A DNA stretch of 64,000 nucleotides, taken from contig OX595993.1 of the NCBI GenBank assembly GCA_951394045.1, forward strand, positions 1 to 64,000, read 5' to 3'. The notes under the pieces were generated by a model. That model was not told the origin of the DNA. It ran no database searches and saw only the letters and a list, made by a program, of their open reading frames with translations. This stretch comes from Nitzschia sp. DOCU1. Taxonomy: Eukaryota; Bacillariophyta; Bacillariophyceae; Bacillariales; Bacillariaceae. Positions 22,677-34,195 of this stretch are shown here, piece after piece. A program made the position numbers and the translations under genes. How positions within the stretch are numbered: the stretch's first letter is position 1; each line of letters begins with the position of its first letter.

Positions 22677-23081
22677 TTGGGGGGGATCTTGGGGGGCTTT
22701 GCGCAGGTCGACCCTCAAAAACAGCCTCTAGATGTAGTTTTCGGGAGCAGCGTTTGGGACGAACTTGACGCCCAGCAGCACGGCTTCCTCGACTGGAAAA
22801 GGCAGCAAGAAGCAAAGAAAAAGCGCTCGCTAGTAGTAGATGTAGAGTGTAGTAGTTGTGGTGTGGCTACTACTAACCAGCTAGCAGAGACTTTCGCTCA
22901 ATCCAACAAGGTTAGGGTATTTTTGCGTCTTCCAAGACTTTATGTTTTGGTTTCGGGCGGTGGGGACAGCAGTTGGGACCGAGTATTTGACAATCCACAC
23001 TATACTGGTTATCGTCTCCAATGCCATGCTCGTGGCCAAGGAGTTGACCATTTCTGTGCCGCGCGATCAGCATATGACTGA
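22677..23081 (+). CDS. Hypothetical 134-aa open frame
   Basis: Charged N-terminal half with a Lys-rich patch (KRQQEAKKKRS) then a Cys/Gly part; no domain recognised. Other frames over the same DNA are also open (plus 22942-23157, minus 23247-22912), so the reading is ambiguous. It may be a relic of a mobile element. Low support. Confidence 0.2.
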   Translation: MGGILGGFAQVDPQKQPLDVVFGSSVWDELDAQQHGFLDWKRQQEAKKKRSLVVDVECSSCGVATTNQLAETFAQSNKVRVFLRLPRLYVLVSGGGDSSWDRVFDNPHYTGYRLQCHARGQGVDHFCAARSAYD

Positions 23082-24008
23082 TGACATTGTCAATGCTATG
23101 AATGGTACGGTCGTAGATGCTGTCAGCCGATACTCCCGCAGCACAAGGCCAAGGTGAAAACATTGAAATGCAACTATTCAAGCCTGGGTACAATGCTACC
23201 ATTGATGCCTGAAAGTAAATGGCTTCTATTCCCTCTTGGATCATCAATCATTCTCGGTAATATTACATGTTTTTCACGATCTCCAGGCGGTACCATCCCT
23301 CCTCTTACCGTTCCGGCTTGGACTATTGGAGATGGCCCCGGTTGTTGATCGATGTGCGTCCACTCTCGCTCATGGTCAAAAAGAGGAGCTTGAAGATCTG
23401 ACACTTGCTTGCTTCCACACAGGAGATTCACGCCGAATCTTTCACTGACATTTCACGCCGAATGCTTCACTGATGTTTGTGGCTCTTTGATGAATTACTC
23501 GAGCTGCATGATTGGAACGATCGTCTTTGGGAGGAAATGGTCGCATTATTATTGCCACAAACCAGCAAATGCGGATTTTGTGGATGACCATTTGGGGGGA
23601 TTTCCCCCCAGAGTAAAAAAAAGGTAACAACAAGGGCGCCCCAGGACTCACGTCGCTCAGCTGTCCTCCAAGACCCAAGTGCCGTAGATCTTTGATTTCC
23701 TGACCGCACTTTTTCTTACAAAACATATCTTTTCGGACGTCTGGGAGACGGCGATTCCGACATGTGTCCCAGTTTGATGGGCAGTGCGCAATGATGAACA
23801 ACGCCCCCCATTTCAACTGCTCGCCGAGCCTTTTGAGAACGAGCAAACGGAATGAAACGATTCTTCGATAATCCACAAGTGGTTAGTAGTAATCGCAATC
23901 TCTTCCACCGCAACATGTACGTAAGGCCCAAAATTCCACCCATGTGGTATTTTTTGTACCAAAATTCCATTTCCCCGTATGTAGAAATACCGATACCGTC
24001 ATTGGAGT
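23082..24008. other. No confident gene
   Basis: About 900 bp with overlapping short open frames on both strands and no recognisable domain. A short near-repeat, TTTCACGCCGAAT, occurs twice around 23430-23465. Possibly decayed coding sequence. Confidence 0.4.
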
Positions 24009-24467
24009 TTGTGGATTTCCCATGGTGTTGACGTGGCGAATCCACTGCGGAGTGGACAGGAATTGTGGAGTTTAGTGGCCAAAAATTCCACAATACGATC
24101 CGCAATACCAAGCGCTATTTTCACACAACAATGCTGGTTGCTGCCACAACAACAAATACAACTTCATTCCAAACCTGCTGAAACAAAACAACAATGGCAA
24201 ACATTAATACACCTGGCCCATGCCCCAATCCAATATGGACTCAAATTCATGAGTACCATGATGATGATGGATGCTAAAGCTGCCTGTCAGGCTGCGCCAG
24301 CCTTGCTCTTGAGTGGCATTGAAGGTGGGATCCAAGAAGAGAAAGCCGTGGAGAAAGCCTTGGGTGCAGCAAGTGCCACCACGTCCAAAGCAAGTCAATC
24401 GATTGCTGGGGATGCCATGGCAGCCATACGACAAGCGCTAAAGAAACGACTCAAGGGGTTGCAGTAA
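24009..24467 (+). CDS. Hypothetical Ala-rich 152-aa open frame
   Basis: The second half, from an internal Met run near 24250, is Ala/Ser-rich and helical in composition and ends KKRLKGLQ; the first half looks like chance coding. No family recognised. A smaller product starting at the internal Met cluster (about 70 aa) is equally possible. Confidence 0.3.
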   Translation: MWISHGVDVANPLRSGQELWSLVAKNSTIRSAIPSAIFTQQCWLLPQQQIQLHSKPAETKQQWQTLIHLAHAPIQYGLKFMSTMMMMDAKAACQAAPALLLSGIEGGIQEEKAVEKALGAASATTSKASQSIAGDAMAAIRQALKKRLKGLQ

Positions 24468-25235
24468 AATTATGTTGGAGACTTCTTAATTGCTTCTGCC
24501 TATATCCTTCGGCGCTGCTACTTTGGCTATGGGCCGGCATGGTCCCCAGACATTGCTTAGTAGTTGAGGCGTATGCATAATCTCCACACGATTGCTCAGT
24601 AATACTAGTAATGAGTAGTCGCCATTTTTAATCTTAGTATTGCAATGAACTTGGGTGGATATGGGTTTTGCTAGTATTAGTGGTACTAGCGCCCTTGTCC
24701 CGGTCAACGAGGACATTGCTCTAGAGAGCGAATTACTACTACGATACTAGCTAGTATGATGAAAGGTATTTTGGGACCAAGTCAGCCTGATGGTCCGAAG
24801 CGGGGAGTTGGCGACAGTTGCCACTGACAAAATTTATGATGTGTAAGGTGGAGACACATGTGACCCGAAGATATTGCGTCAAATGCAGAAGGATAAAGCC
24901 ACTGGAGGGCGTCCATTCACTGCGAATAGTATCAATGGTGACAGTATGAGTACAGTGATTTATGTTTTGAAATGAGAAAGTCTCCTCTTCCAATATAGTG
25001 TAGCAGTAGCTACTTGCTTGCCATCTTGTCGTCGTCGCTGAACTTTGACTCAAAGGAATATCGTACGTGCGCGCTCTTCGCACGAGAGTTCAAGTGATGC
25101 GAACACTGTACACGGGATTGTGTGTGGTTTTGTTGTGGAGTATTTTGAGACTACCCTCGTCGTCGGTAAACTGCCAACAGCATCACCATGGACTGAGAAA
25201 GTAATGATTCTTTGACGGAGAACTCCCTTCATCTA
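24468..25235. other. Intergenic, TAGTA/ACTAGT-rich
   Basis: Contains several CTAGTA/ACTAGT words (e.g. around 24600-24760), also frequent in other spacers of the window. No gene recognised. Confidence 0.4.
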
Positions 25236-25665
25236 CGGGCAATAATAAGTGCTACTCGTACAATGTGGTGGCCTTTGTACCATGCCATTGATCCGAACTG
25301 ATAGCTCTTGTACTTGACGCCTTCGTCGCACTTCCGTCTGGGCTGCAATATCCGCTAACGCCGATATAGGGACAAACTTGAAGGGCACTCACAAGTGCTA
25401 CTGGTACGAATGTCATACCACCTCATGAATCATCGAAATGTCCGAAATGAGGCTTGCATGATAGATAGATGCAGGATCGTGTTATGAAATGAGTGGGCGG
25501 AGGTTCCTCAAACGTTCGCTTTCGAATGTTCCATTTCCGAATCGGCACTGGATCGAACCATCAATACTCAAAGGTTGGTCTTGCTTTTCCGCCGGGGCTC
25601 TGATAAACGCTAAGTGCATTCGAAGGACAATCGCAAAGGGCACTAATAAGTGCTATTGGTGCGAC
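25236..25665. repeat. Three dispersed copies of a short palindromic motif
   Basis: Copies at about 25236, 25381 and 25638 share GGCA(C)TnnnAAGTGCTAYTSGTRCRA; in the second and third copies GCACT and AGTGC form a small inverted repeat. Spacing is about 145 and 257 bp. The last copy overlaps the first codons of the longest open frame of the next gene, which supports choosing a later start codon there. Confidence 0.55.
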
Positions 25666-25881
25666 GGCTCATCATTTATGATGAGGCGGAAAGTACACCC
25701 AACGTATTTCGCTCGCCTATTAATGCCATCACTGCGCAAATTTTCGTTTAGGGCCTTTGAATCTCCATGTTGGAACAAACAACTTTTCAGCACGACTTCT
25801 TTGGTTGTCCCCCTTTGTTTGGTGCTTTTGTGGTTTGGCTCGATCATAGTAGGTCTTGCCTTGATTGTCATCAACACGACC

Positions 25882-28800
25882 ATGATCACGATTTCCTCTT
25901 CGTTCTTTCTTTGGCGCGTACTCTTGTGCTCGGTACTGCTTCCGGGCAGCAGCCACATGCTGCTGGTCCAGGGATATCCGTCCTCCGCGAACGGAAAGAT
26001 TGTAAAGGGAAACCGTGACTTCTTCCTACGAAAACTAACCGAGCCGGTCTCAAAAACTGGCGACGCACCTGCCTGCACTCTGAACGACGCTGATGGTCTT
26101 TTCGATGAAAGCTTTCGCGTCAAGCTCAAAGCTTCGGAAGAAAGTGGGGTTAGAGACAACTTCATTCTACACGACTTACTCCAACAGAACTTCGACGAAG
26201 ATGTATTTCGTCAGAGCATCGAAAAAGAGTATCAGGATGACAACAGCAGCTGCAGAGTCGTTGTTCACCAAGCTGCAGCATCGCTAGTAGTACTCCGAAA
26301 CGAGATTCTAGCTCGGGTCGAAGGGTATTTCTGCGGAGACTGCCAAGGAAAAGCTAGGTTGCTTTTGGACGCTATTCAATCCGAACTTCAAGCATCTCTA
26401 CTAGGCGTTGATGAAAAGATAGAAGTATTGGATGTTTTGACCCATTCTGAAGAAGGATCTTCTTCTGTTTTTCTGTCGGACAAAGTGGGCGACGAAAATC
26501 AAAGTTTGGGGGAGAAGAGGTCCCTCCAAGACTCTTTGCTTCTTTGCTCCGAGCGACTGCCAGAGACTGAATTCGAAAGTGTTGTTTTTGCAATCGTTGA
26601 TACGGGCAGTATGGTTGCTTTGACCCAAGAACAGGCGGATGCTATAGGGGGTGTCTTTCTCTCATCCCATCAAGAGGCACTCGAACAGGGAGCACCTACC
26701 TTTTGCGATCCATATTTTCGCAAAGTCCAGAATGTCACAATCGTTAAGGACGAGGAATATGTTGCTCTCGATCCCAACTATCATCGAGTTAACATCAGGG
26801 CCCAAGGAATCTGTCAGAATTGTAAAAGTCGAGACGTGCTGTACCAAGCAGAACCAGATTCGTTGATGCAGGTCCCGACTTTCAACACTACTTCTGGTGG
26901 ATGTTCGTGTCCGGGGGGCAACATTACTCGCCGAATGATTACCGAGGAAGAGCTATTCAACGCGTTTTCCAGCAGGCTGTTGACGACTGCATCGTTGAAT
27001 TTGGTGTCCATCCAGCAGGCCGTACCGGTCACTTGCGGCGTGAATCAAGTTCCCTTCACGTTTCGAAGCATCGTCGAATTCAACCGGAGCTGCGCCTCGG
27101 GCCTATCCATTAACGACAAGCGGGCGATAGGAAAAGCATACGTAACTTCCTACAACCAGTTGGTCTCGCAGAACTACTGCGATCCTTACTTTCGTGTTCT
27201 GGAAAACGCTACCATTGTTCTGGAAAACGCTACCATTGTTCAAGAGAAAGTGGCAACAGCCGACGGCAAGTTTCGGGTCGAAGTGGAAGTAACTGGAGCC
27301 CTTCGTTGTGCGGATCCAACTGCGCCTGATTGTAGTGTCGATGAGATTGGATTATTCGACTTGCCATCGAAGACAGTTTTGGTAAATCGACGAAACTTGC
27401 AACAGCGACGCGACCTCCAACAAGGAGAATGCAGCTGCCCAGCCGATGCGATTGCGGATCGAGGAATCCTTGAGAGTGAGTTCCTCGACGAGTTTGAAGA
27501 ACAAGTCGAGGCTATTGCTCCGACTTTGGAATGCCCCGACGTGCAAATCGCGGGAGACTGTGCGTTTGGAAGCTTGTTTGACTCCGTTCTCCAAGTGAAC
27601 TTTGCAGATCCGATTGCGGCTCAAGAAGCCTCGGAACAAATCGGGGCGGCCGCATTGGAGTCTCTTAAAGCAGTTTTCTCGCCTGCCAATACCTCGGTCT
27701 GCAACCTTGACTTTCGTGCGTTCGAAAGTGCTCAAGTCATATTCACGAATTCGGCCCGACGTCAACTTGACGAGGACATCTCGAATACTCGACATCTCCA
27801 AGCTGACTCCACATTGTCGACGTCAGAGCCACCATCGTTGAGTCCCACGACGTTGTTCGGGTCAATGCCGACGAACAGCACTACGAACAATGTGAGTTCG
27901 ACGGTAGGGCTTCTGGTTGTTTCAGGAGCATGCGCTGGCTGCAGCAATGACCTCTTTCCTGCAAATCAAGTTTCGGACAGCAGCCGGTCGTGGGAGCATC
28001 TTCGAGGCTTGGTCGAGCAACGATCGTCTTCTCGATATCTCCAAGAAAATAGCAAAGTAGCAACCTCCAATTGTTTCTGTGGGTTGAATGCGACTATTTT
28101 CGAAAGGGTCCCAAGTATCTCGGAATTTCAAGCTTTACTCCAAGAGCGACTCCCGCAGCTTGAGATCACTGGTATAACTCAGGTCAAAAACGATGCCTTG
28201 GTTTTCAACTATCCGTGTACAAAGAATGTCACATCCTTCGACAAGAATGTCACTCTTGAGATCCAATACAATTGCGCCGGGACCTCTGACGCCCCGCAAA
28301 TCGCCGACGAGGTCAAGGCCTCCATCGCAGAATCGTTCAAACAGACCTACAACTCCTTGAAAGCCAATTTGTGTGATCCATTTAACATCCGAGTTGATTC
28401 TGCTCGCGTGGTCGAAGTCGGCAAGTTTCGGAATGGTACTTCTAGTCTGCCCTTCCAACTTTCTTTGACTGTCCTATGCAACGGGTGCGATGTTAGCTCC
28501 ACTAACCTCTATGGGTTTCCCTCCGACGATGGCTCGCCGTACGCACCGACAAGAAGGTCTCGGCGAGATCTTTCTTTTCTTGAAGAGAAGCTCAAGTATG
28601 CACCACCGGGAACCCGCCGTGCACAAGAGGGAACTTGCACTTGTAGTGCGCTCCTTCCAAGACGGGCTCCACTCGAAGCCGAAGTAACAGCAGCCATGAG
28701 TCCAGCGTTGCAAGGCTTGGGATTAGCATGCATCGGAAATACAACGGAATGCCAGTTCGGCTCTGGATTCGGTGCGAACATTCTGTTTGAGATTCAGCTA

Positions 28801-31341
28801 GGCGCGACACTGGATGAGGAAGCATCGGGAGCAATTCTCCTTGAAGCCTTTACCACAGTATTGACAGGCGCTATCAACTGCGAGAACCCTTACCAATGCA
28901 ACCAGGTTGCCGGCTATTTGACAGATGCGGATTTCTCGCTGGACTTTGTGTACAACAGCATGGGACAGGGATCCTCCGACACGACCGCGGGTTCTACAAC
29001 TCGAAGAGATCTGCAATTCTTCGATGGAATTGTCGATGCCAACTCGACCCTTAACGTTTCCGACGCTCCGTCTGCTTCGCCTACTATTGATTCGTCGCTT
29101 ATCCTTTTGTCTTCATCAGGTGTCTGCAACGGTTGCCCGAACGATTTGCTTAATGGAAACCAAGCAAGTGCCCGACGAGCTTTGGAAACTCTTGGGGACC
29201 TCAAGGACGTTCAAATGACGGATGCCAACGACTACCGTTTCTTGCAAGATGGTGACAGCACTACAGCCGCCGAAGATTCTTCAACCTGCACCAACAATAC
29301 AAGTGGCGAGAGCCGCCCCGAGTCGGATTGCTACTGTCCAGTATCGTCTGTGGTCATAGCATCATCTTCCTTTGTTTTTGACCGGGCCGCGTTCATTCAA
29401 GACATTATAGACACAGCGCGGCAACTGGGCGGGGACTTCACAGTCATCGGGAGTCAAATTATTTCTCGAGTCGAGTGCTCGGCCGAAACAACGTTCACCA
29501 CACTCATTTCATTCGAGTTCTCGGCATTCCAATGGATCATTTACAACATGAATGATGTTCAAGTGCTTGGTAACCAGGTTGCCAATGCGTACAACAACTT
29601 GGTCGCCCAACATTGTGACCACTACTTTCGCAATTCCGTCACCTTGACCTTTGTTCCGGGGACTCTTGAACTGAAATCCAGCGATGGGTCCGCAAGACAT
29701 GGACGCGATCTGCAAACTGGGTGTTACAACTACATTGCTACATTCCGAGTGGATGGCCTGTGTCGTGGTTGTCAAGATCTGGGGAGCCCGATTCCATTGT
29801 TCGGCGCTAGCAGTTTGCGGAAATTGGGCGCTCGTGTAGTTGATTGGGAAATGAAGCCTAGTAAAGAACGAGGCTGGGGTTTCAACGAAGATCGAATGAC
29901 CACCATTTCCCCTAAAGATCGAAATTCTCGCCAGCTTCAAAAAAGCGCCTCCTGCATTTGCGATGAGATCGCCAGTCAGAATCCAGATGCTCCAAGTCGC
30001 GCAGATATCCAGAATGAAATATCGTCTGTCAACTGGCCCGCCCTTGGCCAAGGCACGATTTGCGGTCTGCCAGTTGATCCTGTTGTCGATTGTCCTCGAA
30101 CTGCCGCAGAAATGACGGGAATTGCCGCGACTGTGCCGATTTCTTTCTGGGTGAGCCGTAAGGACGGGGAATGCTTAACGCTGGCCGATGTGAGCTTATT
30201 GGCAGACACTTTTATGCAAGAATTTAACGCCATCAAGGGTGACGGTCGGTACTTTCCTTGCCAGCCTGAATATGTCCAAATCTCATCGGTGACATTTGAT
30301 CCAAATATCATTGGGAATTGCCGTCGTCGACTAGTTGACGGGCGATGGCTTCGGGACGGGATCAGCGTTGAAATCGGAGTTACTTTCCAGTCCAATACTG
30401 GCACCGATGTAGCCAGGGCCGCCATTGCGGACAATGTCGTTGAGGTCGCACAGACTAATGTCAATGTGAAAACAAGTTTGACTGCTCTCAGTTCAGGAAC
30501 GACAAGTCCATCGAGTGTCCCGTCGTCTTATCCAAGCTCGTTTCCCAGTGTTTTCCCCAGCTCTTTTCCGAGTTCTCTACCAAGCTCTTTTCCAAGTTCT
30601 TCTCCACTTTCTTCTCAAAGTTCTTTTCCTCCCACCTCTTTTCCAAGTTCTTCTCCACTTTTCCCTCCATCAAACATGCCATCGGGAAAATGCCCCACCT
30701 CGGCAGACTCGTGTACTGGGGGTTTGTTTGAGGTGCTTACTTGGTGCAACTCATTCGCTGGTACTGATTATGCATGCTGCTCTACTGGTGACATCTCATG
30801 TCAATGGGATGGTTTGGCCACAATTTCCAAGGGTTCTTGCAAGGGCACCCGTGCTTGCTTTTTGGCAGCCGGATCGGAATCCATCGCAACCACCACTGTG
30901 GGTGCCAACTCCTGCAATGGAGATAATGCGTGCGACCAGATCGGTTTTTGGGATACTATTAGCCAATTTGCCACGTCCGTATCGATTGACGGCAATTCGT
31001 GCAATGGAAATGCCGCGTGCTACGAAATCGCTCAAGCTAAAGGCGAGACCGTATCCATTGGGAGTGGTTCTTGCAACGCAGACTTTGCGTGCATGGGTGT
31101 TGGTAGATCCAAGACAACTTCCGCCAAGATCGGCACCAATTCCTGCATTGAAGGAGAATATGCATGCTATTGTGTGGCTTGTAACTTGGCAACTTCGGTG
31201 GAAATTTTGAGTTCGACTTGCACCGCCACGGCTTGCTTACCCACCTATCCTAATATTTGCGGTGGTTCGTTCCCTGGTCGTTTTGGAGACTACGAGAATA
31301 AAGTGACTTGCGACGTCTGCGATTGTACGTCTTCTCCGTAG
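25882..31341 (+). CDS. Large secreted modular Cys-rich protein with FPSS repeats
   Basis: ATG chosen at 25882 because it begins a typical signal peptide (SSFFLWRVLLCSVLLPGSS); 1819 aa. The frame is open from 25489, but those codons look non-coding. Modules repeat at roughly 250-300 residue intervals, marked by DPYFR-like blocks followed by N.TIV (three close copies), 'C.GC' pairs and CSCP/CTCS/CICDE blocks after RRxLQ. Near 30505-30680 there is a Ser/Pro tract of about ten FPSS-type units, as in diatom cell-wall and adhesive proteins. The C-terminal ~200 residues hold ~24-residue repeats with consensus SCNG..AC..IG...ATSV.IG, suggestive of a beta-solenoid. Likely secreted to the wall or extracellular matrix (inference). 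A broken partial copy follows in tandem. Confidence 0.75.
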   Translation: MITISSSFFLWRVLLCSVLLPGSSHMLLVQGYPSSANGKIVKGNRDFFLRKLTEPVSKTGDAPACTLNDADGLFDESFRVKLKASEESGVRDNFILHDLLQQNFDEDVFRQSIEKEYQDDNSSCRVVVHQAAASLVVLRNEILARVEGYFCGDCQGKARLLLDAIQSELQASLLGVDEKIEVLDVLTHSEEGSSSVFLSDKVGDENQSLGEKRSLQDSLLLCSERLPETEFESVVFAIVDTGSMVALTQEQADAIGGVFLSSHQEALEQGAPTFCDPYFRKVQNVTIVKDEEYVALDPNYHRVNIRAQGICQNCKSRDVLYQAEPDSLMQVPTFNTTSGGCSCPGGNITRRMITEEELFNAFSSRLLTTASLNLVSIQQAVPVTCGVNQVPFTFRSIVEFNRSCASGLSINDKRAIGKAYVTSYNQLVSQNYCDPYFRVLENATIVLENATIVQEKVATADGKFRVEVEVTGALRCADPTAPDCSVDEIGLFDLPSKTVLVNRRNLQQRRDLQQGECSCPADAIADRGILESEFLDEFEEQVEAIAPTLECPDVQIAGDCAFGSLFDSVLQVNFADPIAAQEASEQIGAAALESLKAVFSPANTSVCNLDFRAFESAQVIFTNSARRQLDEDISNTRHLQADSTLSTSEPPSLSPTTLFGSMPTNSTTNNVSSTVGLLVVSGACAGCSNDLFPANQVSDSSRSWEHLRGLVEQRSSSRYLQENSKVATSNCFCGLNATIFERVPSISEFQALLQERLPQLEITGITQVKNDALVFNYPCTKNVTSFDKNVTLEIQYNCAGTSDAPQIADEVKASIAESFKQTYNSLKANLCDPFNIRVDSARVVEVGKFRNGTSSLPFQLSLTVLCNGCDVSSTNLYGFPSDDGSPYAPTRRSRRDLSFLEEKLKYAPPGTRRAQEGTCTCSALLPRRAPLEAEVTAAMSPALQGLGLACIGNTTECQFGSGFGANILFEIQLGATLDEEASGAILLEAFTTVLTGAINCENPYQCNQVAGYLTDADFSLDFVYNSMGQGSSDTTAGSTTRRDLQFFDGIVDANSTLNVSDAPSASPTIDSSLILLSSSGVCNGCPNDLLNGNQASARRALETLGDLKDVQMTDANDYRFLQDGDSTTAAEDSSTCTNNTSGESRPESDCYCPVSSVVIASSSFVFDRAAFIQDIIDTARQLGGDFTVIGSQIISRVECSAETTFTTLISFEFSAFQWIIYNMNDVQVLGNQVANAYNNLVAQHCDHYFRNSVTLTFVPGTLELKSSDGSARHGRDLQTGCYNYIATFRVDGLCRGCQDLGSPIPLFGASSLRKLGARVVDWEMKPSKERGWGFNEDRMTTISPKDRNSRQLQKSASCICDEIASQNPDAPSRADIQNEISSVNWPALGQGTICGLPVDPVVDCPRTAAEMTGIAATVPISFWVSRKDGECLTLADVSLLADTFMQEFNAIKGDGRYFPCQPEYVQISSVTFDPNIIGNCRRRLVDGRWLRDGISVEIGVTFQSNTGTDVARAAIADNVVEVAQTNVNVKTSLTALSSGTTSPSSVPSSYPSSFPSVFPSSFPSSLPSSFPSSSPLSSQSSFPPTSFPSSSPLFPPSNMPSGKCPTSADSCTGGLFEVLTWCNSFAGTDYACCSTGDISCQWDGLATISKGSCKGTRACFLAAGSESIATTTVGANSCNGDNACDQIGFWDTISQFATSVSIDGNSCNGNAACYEIAQAKGETVSIGSGSCNADFACMGVGRSKTTSAKIGTNSCIEGEYACYCVACNLATSVEILSSTCTATACLPTYPNICGGSFPGRFGDYENKVTCDVCDCTSSP

Positions 31342-32032
31342 ATAATCAGTTGAATTGGCAACGCATCTTCAACAAAATGCATGTCTTATAACAATAATGA
31401 CTTTACATGAACGACTTTTTGACTTGTCGTGTGTATTGTTCATTGTCAATGCTCCATCCAGCGTTGCCTGTGTGGATCGAATTCTGCCATGGTCATTATT
31501 ATCATCATGGTCATCGTCGTCGTTGCCCGCCGATAGAAAGAAAAGATCGCGGGCGCCCAAAAAAGATACCAATGGCAAGATATGTATGTGGGTACCACAA
31601 ACTCGTGGTGGTGAACGTAGCTAAAGTCATTTCGCGATCAATGCAGAAGGCAATTTTGCTTTTTTTGACGATCCGGATGCGCGCGTCGGCCGAGGCGCCG
31701 CGTTAGTTTGACTGATCCGACTGTTCCAATACTTGCGACGATTCTGAATGATCCGTTCTACATTTACGAATATTCGGGAATGTCATTGTCTTTTGTGGTT
31801 CAAATGGCGGAGGCTTTTTCTATGTGTTGACATTCGCCTTCTCCAAACGACATTCTGCATTTGTTAGTCTACGCGAACTAATAAGTAAGCCTGCTCGCGG
31901 CAAAGTTGACTTTCAGTCCATCAGTCATTGTGAAGGCACGTGGGAACAGCAACGTTTCTGAATTACCTATAACTCTCTATACCGGTAGTAGAGAGTAGAC
32001 CACAACACCACGAAACATTAAAAGGGGAGTTG
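31342..32032. other. Spacer; 3' flank shared with the next copy
   Basis: Holds the 3' flank of the large gene. Parts of it (e.g. 31855-31945, with GCCTGCTCGCGGCAAA) recur after the tandem copy at about 34640-34725, so the duplication included the flank. It also carries the dispersed repeat at 31470-31640. Confidence 0.6.
31470..31640 (+). repeat. Dispersed repeat, inverted partner near 43 kb
   Basis: Matches the reverse complement of about 42990-43160 with scattered substitutions and small indels; both contain AAAAAAGATACCAATGGCAA and GTGGTGGTGAACGTAGCTAA. It lies shortly upstream of the tandem partial copy of the Cys-rich gene, and its partner lies right next to the aminopeptidase fragment. 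Confidence 0.75.
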
Positions 32033-34195
32033 GCATGGACGCCACCTCAAACTTGGATGTTACAACTACGTTGCAACATTTCGAGTGGATGGTTTGTGTC
32101 GCGGTTGTCAAGATTTGGGGAGCTCAATTCCATTGTTCGGCTCTAGTAGCAGTATTCGAGAAGGACCGTCAAAGACAAGAAAAGGGTCACAGCATAAATA
32201 CGATGACCGCAACTCGTCCTGAAAATCCCCATTTTCGCCGCCGTCTACAAGAAAGCGCCGCATGCGTTTGCGATGAGGTTGCCAGTCAGAACCCAGATGC
32301 TCCAAGTCGCGCAGCTGTCCAGAGTGAAATATCATCTATCAACTGGGCCGCCTTTGGCCAAAGCACAATTTGCAGTCTCCCAGTCAATCCCGTCGTCGAT
32401 TGTCCACGGAACGCCGCCGAGATGGAAATCGCCGAGAATATTCCAATTTCTTTCTGGGTAAGCCGTGACGACGGGGCCTGCTTAACTCTGGCCGATGTGA
32501 CCCTGTTGGCGGAGACATTTGTGCAAGAATATAACGCCATCAAGGGAGACGGTCGCTTCTTTCCTTGCCAGCCGGAATACGTGCAAATCTCGTCGGTGAC
32601 CTTTGACCCGAATATCGTTGCGGGTTGCCCAGCGCGTCGTCAATTATCCAACGGGCGATGGCTCCGGGACGGGATTAACGTGGAATTGGACTTTACTGCG
32701 AACTCCAATACTGGCACCAATCTAGCCCAGATCGCCAATGTGGACAACGTCGTTGAGGTTGCAAGGACCAATGTCAATATCAAAACAGGTTTCACGGCTC
32801 TAACGGAAGGATCGCCGAGCCCATCGTCTGTTCCGTCGAAGTTTCCAAGTTCTTTTCCGTCGTCGTTTCCAAGTGCTTTTCCATCTTCTTTCCCAAGTGA
32901 ATTCCCGACGTCAAAACCATCCGAGTCTCCAAGTTTGTTTCCACCATGCAGCCTTCAGTCACAATCTTGTTTTGGAATTGCTGCTGATGTCTGGGCTTGG
33001 TGCGCCTCATTTGTCGCCACAGCAGATCAATGCTGCATTGGAACCAATGCATGCCTCTGGTTGGACCAAGCCACCGTCACCATATTTCGAGGATCGTGTA
33101 CTGACGAGCAGGCCTGCGACTTTGCAGGCTCACTGGCAACCATCATCGTGGGTTCCAACTCATGCACTGATTACGGTCTTGCCGTAGCATTGGTTCAACC
33201 GGGGCAACCTCCATCATTATAGGCAGCAATTCTTGCAATGGCCGTGGTGCATGTCGCTCAATTTCTCGAGATGTCGGCAAGACGGTATCCATTGACGATG
33301 GCTCTTGCAATGAAGACTATGCGTGTGAATATATGGGCGAATCTTCGGCCACTGCCGTGACTATTGGGGATGGGTCTTGTGTCGGTGTTAATTCGTGCCA
33401 GGAAGTTGGTAGCATCGACGCTACTTCCATCATCATTGGGGACCGGTCCTGCAACGATCTCCGTTCATGCAATTTTGTTGGTTATGGCAAGTCAGCTTTC
33501 GTCATGATTGGCACCAACTCTTGCATTGGAGTAGATGCGTGTTATGCCCTTGGTGACTCCTCTGCAACTTCCGTGACGATTTCAAAGTCGACTTGCACCG
33601 CCAAGGCTTGCGGCAACGTCGACTCTAGAATTTGTGGTGGTTCTGTTATTGGTACACCAGAACCTTCTCGCTATCAAGAACTTGAAGGTGCCGTGACTTG
33701 CAAAGACTGCGAATGCTTATCTTCAGCTCCTGTCACTCCAACACCCGCCCCAACCCCCAGCTGCCCCGCCGGAACGTGCTGTGGGACGGTGGATCAGGTC
33801 AACACCTGCTGTGCCTTGTTGCCAGTTGCTGATCGTTGCTGCGTTGGTACCAATGCATGCATTCTTTGGGCAGGCACAGCCACCATTTCCTATGGCTCAT
33901 GCAATGGCCTTGGTGCCTGCTATGCCATTGGATCCACATCTGAAACCACAACCGTGGGTACTGGCTCGTGCAATGGTGAATATGCATGCTACTGGATTGG
34001 TTTTACTGCTGCAGCTTCCGTCATTATTGGCGGTGCATCGTGCACCGATGATTATGCGTGCGTTCAACTTGGTTACAACTTTGCCACTTCCGTCGGCATT
34101 GCCGATTCGGCTTGCACAGCCGCATATGATTGTAGCAATTATTAGGACCTTACCGGAGCCGCGACTTGTACCGGCAGCACTTGTTCGTCGGGGTA
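32033..34195 (+). pseudogene. Broken tandem copy of the Cys-rich secreted protein
   Basis: Corresponds to the region from about 29695 to the end of the large gene, so it lacks signal peptide and first modules. The homologous frame starts at 32033 (GRHLKLGCYNY...). Lesions: a frame change between about 32120 and 32215; a one-base loss near 33177 (after SCTDYG), after which the repeats continue in another frame; and a TAG at 34143 followed in frame by 16 more residues ending CSSG. It keeps a Ser/Pro FPSS tract (about 32815-32940) and has more SCNG..AC repeats than the parent, including a second block after a Thr/Pro linker (TPTPAPTPSC). Products from the two longer frames (32035-33222, 33333-34145) are possible but would be partial. 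Confidence 0.75.

Noticed and set aside
25489..25881. N-terminal 131 codons of the large secreted protein
   Set aside because: They precede the signal peptide and overlap the repeated GCACT/AGTGC motif, so they are probably upstream non-coding DNA.
32035..32210. Met at 32035 as a true start of the second Cys-rich gene
   Set aside because: The homologous frame to the parent gene is a different one here; this Met is in a shifted frame of duplicated coding DNA.
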